A stretch of 64,000 nucleotides of DNA from Chryseosolibacter sp964438975 (GTDB lineage: Bacteria; Bacteroidota; Bacteroidia; Cytophagales; Cyclobacteriaceae): NCBI GenBank assembly GCA_964438975.1, contig CAYTMU010000018.1:4170-68169 (forward strand). The letters are read 5' to 3'. Below, one piece after another: positions 63,806 through 64,000 of this stretch. Both the position numbers and the translations under genes were made by a program. The stretch's first letter is position 1. Each line of letters opens with the position of its first letter. The notes beneath the pieces were generated by a model that saw nothing but the letters and a program-made list of their open reading frames with translations, made no database searches and was not told where the DNA came from.

Positions 63806-64000
63806 TCAGCGACGTCGTCGTTTCAACCCGCGATCAATATCTGAAACTCCGGCAATATCTTCTGGATCTGTGCTGGTATCGCGGCTACTGACCGTGCCCG
63901 ATACTTCGTTTGCTAGAAGCTCTATGTTGCTGCTGTCTTTTTTATTCTCACCTCTGCGATGCTCTTTTTCCGCCTCACCTTGCGCCTGCTGACTTTCTGG
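63806..64000 (-). CDS. C-terminal fragment of a polar hypothetical protein, cut by the window edge
   Basis: The minus strand is open from the edge to a TGA at 63806-63808, giving 64 residues that are strongly polar (Glu, Lys, Ser, Asp, Gln rich) and end in a basic cluster (GLKRRRR). The composition fits the disordered tail of a bacterial protein, and no plus-strand gene competes. The start lies outside the window. No family is recognised. Confidence 0.45.
   Translation of the reverse strand, partial: PESQQAQGEAEKEHRRGENKKDSSNIELLANEVSGTVSSRDTSTDPEDIAGVSDIDRGLKRRRR

Noticed and set aside
1..64000. tRNA, rRNA, CRISPR arrays, insertion sequences, prophage or origin of replication
   Set aside because: I looked for cloverleaf-like sequence, regularly spaced repeats, transposase or integrase motifs and clusters of DnaA boxes and found none that could be supported by eye.

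Overview
The window looks like a chromosomal piece of a Bacteroidota genome, most likely order Cytophagales (Chryseolinea/Ohtaekwangia-like); genus is not decidable by eye. The evidence is the short 287-residue primary sigma factor, TAnnTTTG-type -7 promoter elements with few Shine-Dalgarno sites, a secreted xylanase with a C-terminal type IX secretion (T9SS) sorting domain, bacillithiol gene bshB1, and many lipoproteins and DUF1080 proteins. G+C is moderate (about half). No rRNA, tRNA, CRISPR array, phage or insertion sequence was seen. A run of 100 N (19217-19316) marks a scaffold join, so this is a draft assembly and one gene is cut there. A second gene is cut by the right edge.

Layout. 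165-6420 is housekeeping: pnp, rpoD copy 1, trxB, bshB1, pdxH and yqgE, followed by a DUF349 repeat protein (6457-8325). 8335-19216 is a mixed accessory stretch: a D-apionate lactonase-like protein, a sugar-kinase-like phosphotransferase, an SGNH hydrolase, an acyl-CoA oxidase-like flavoprotein overlapping a DUF1080 lipoprotein, a PAP2 phosphatase, an SMP-30-like lipoprotein and a protein family usually labelled 'asparagine synthetase B'. 19339-24247 encodes a large NIT-HAMP-GAF hybrid histidine kinase with three receiver domains and a stand-alone CheR. Next come a cold-shock gene, a strong terminator, and a five-gene operon (24801-30814) of ethanolamine-type permease, glutamine synthetase-like ligase, iron alcohol dehydrogenase, class I glutamine-amidotransferase-fold hydrolase and aldehyde dehydrogenase. 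Together these read as a complete gamma-glutamyl route for ethanolamine or a related amino alcohol.

31019-38262 holds a second cold-shock protein with a charged N-terminus, a zinc alcohol dehydrogenase, a TPR histidine kinase, TerC, and a CPA2 antiporter whose leader contains a possible attenuator. 39171-42643 holds a sodium/solute symporter next to myo-inositol oxygenase and a Tat-exported TIM-barrel protein. 42657-50585 holds a FlgO/CsgG-like HEAT protein, rpoD copy 2, a 1123-residue secreted HEAT protein with two DUF1080 domains, and a Tat-exported Gfo/Idh/MocA oxidoreductase. The last two suggest periplasmic glycoside cleavage through 3-keto sugars.

50738-57619 holds an M3 peptidase and a glucuronoxylan module: GH67 alpha-glucuronidase divergent from GH10 xylanase plus mannonate dehydratase, with a LacI-type operator between them. 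Inositol oxygenase and GH67 both yield (methyl)glucuronate, so the two regions converge on the pathway containing UxuA. The right end holds a Rieske oxygenase, an amidohydrolase, an ECF sigma factor, a fatty-acid desaturase, a sterol-desaturase-family hydroxylase and a DUF4142 lipoprotein.
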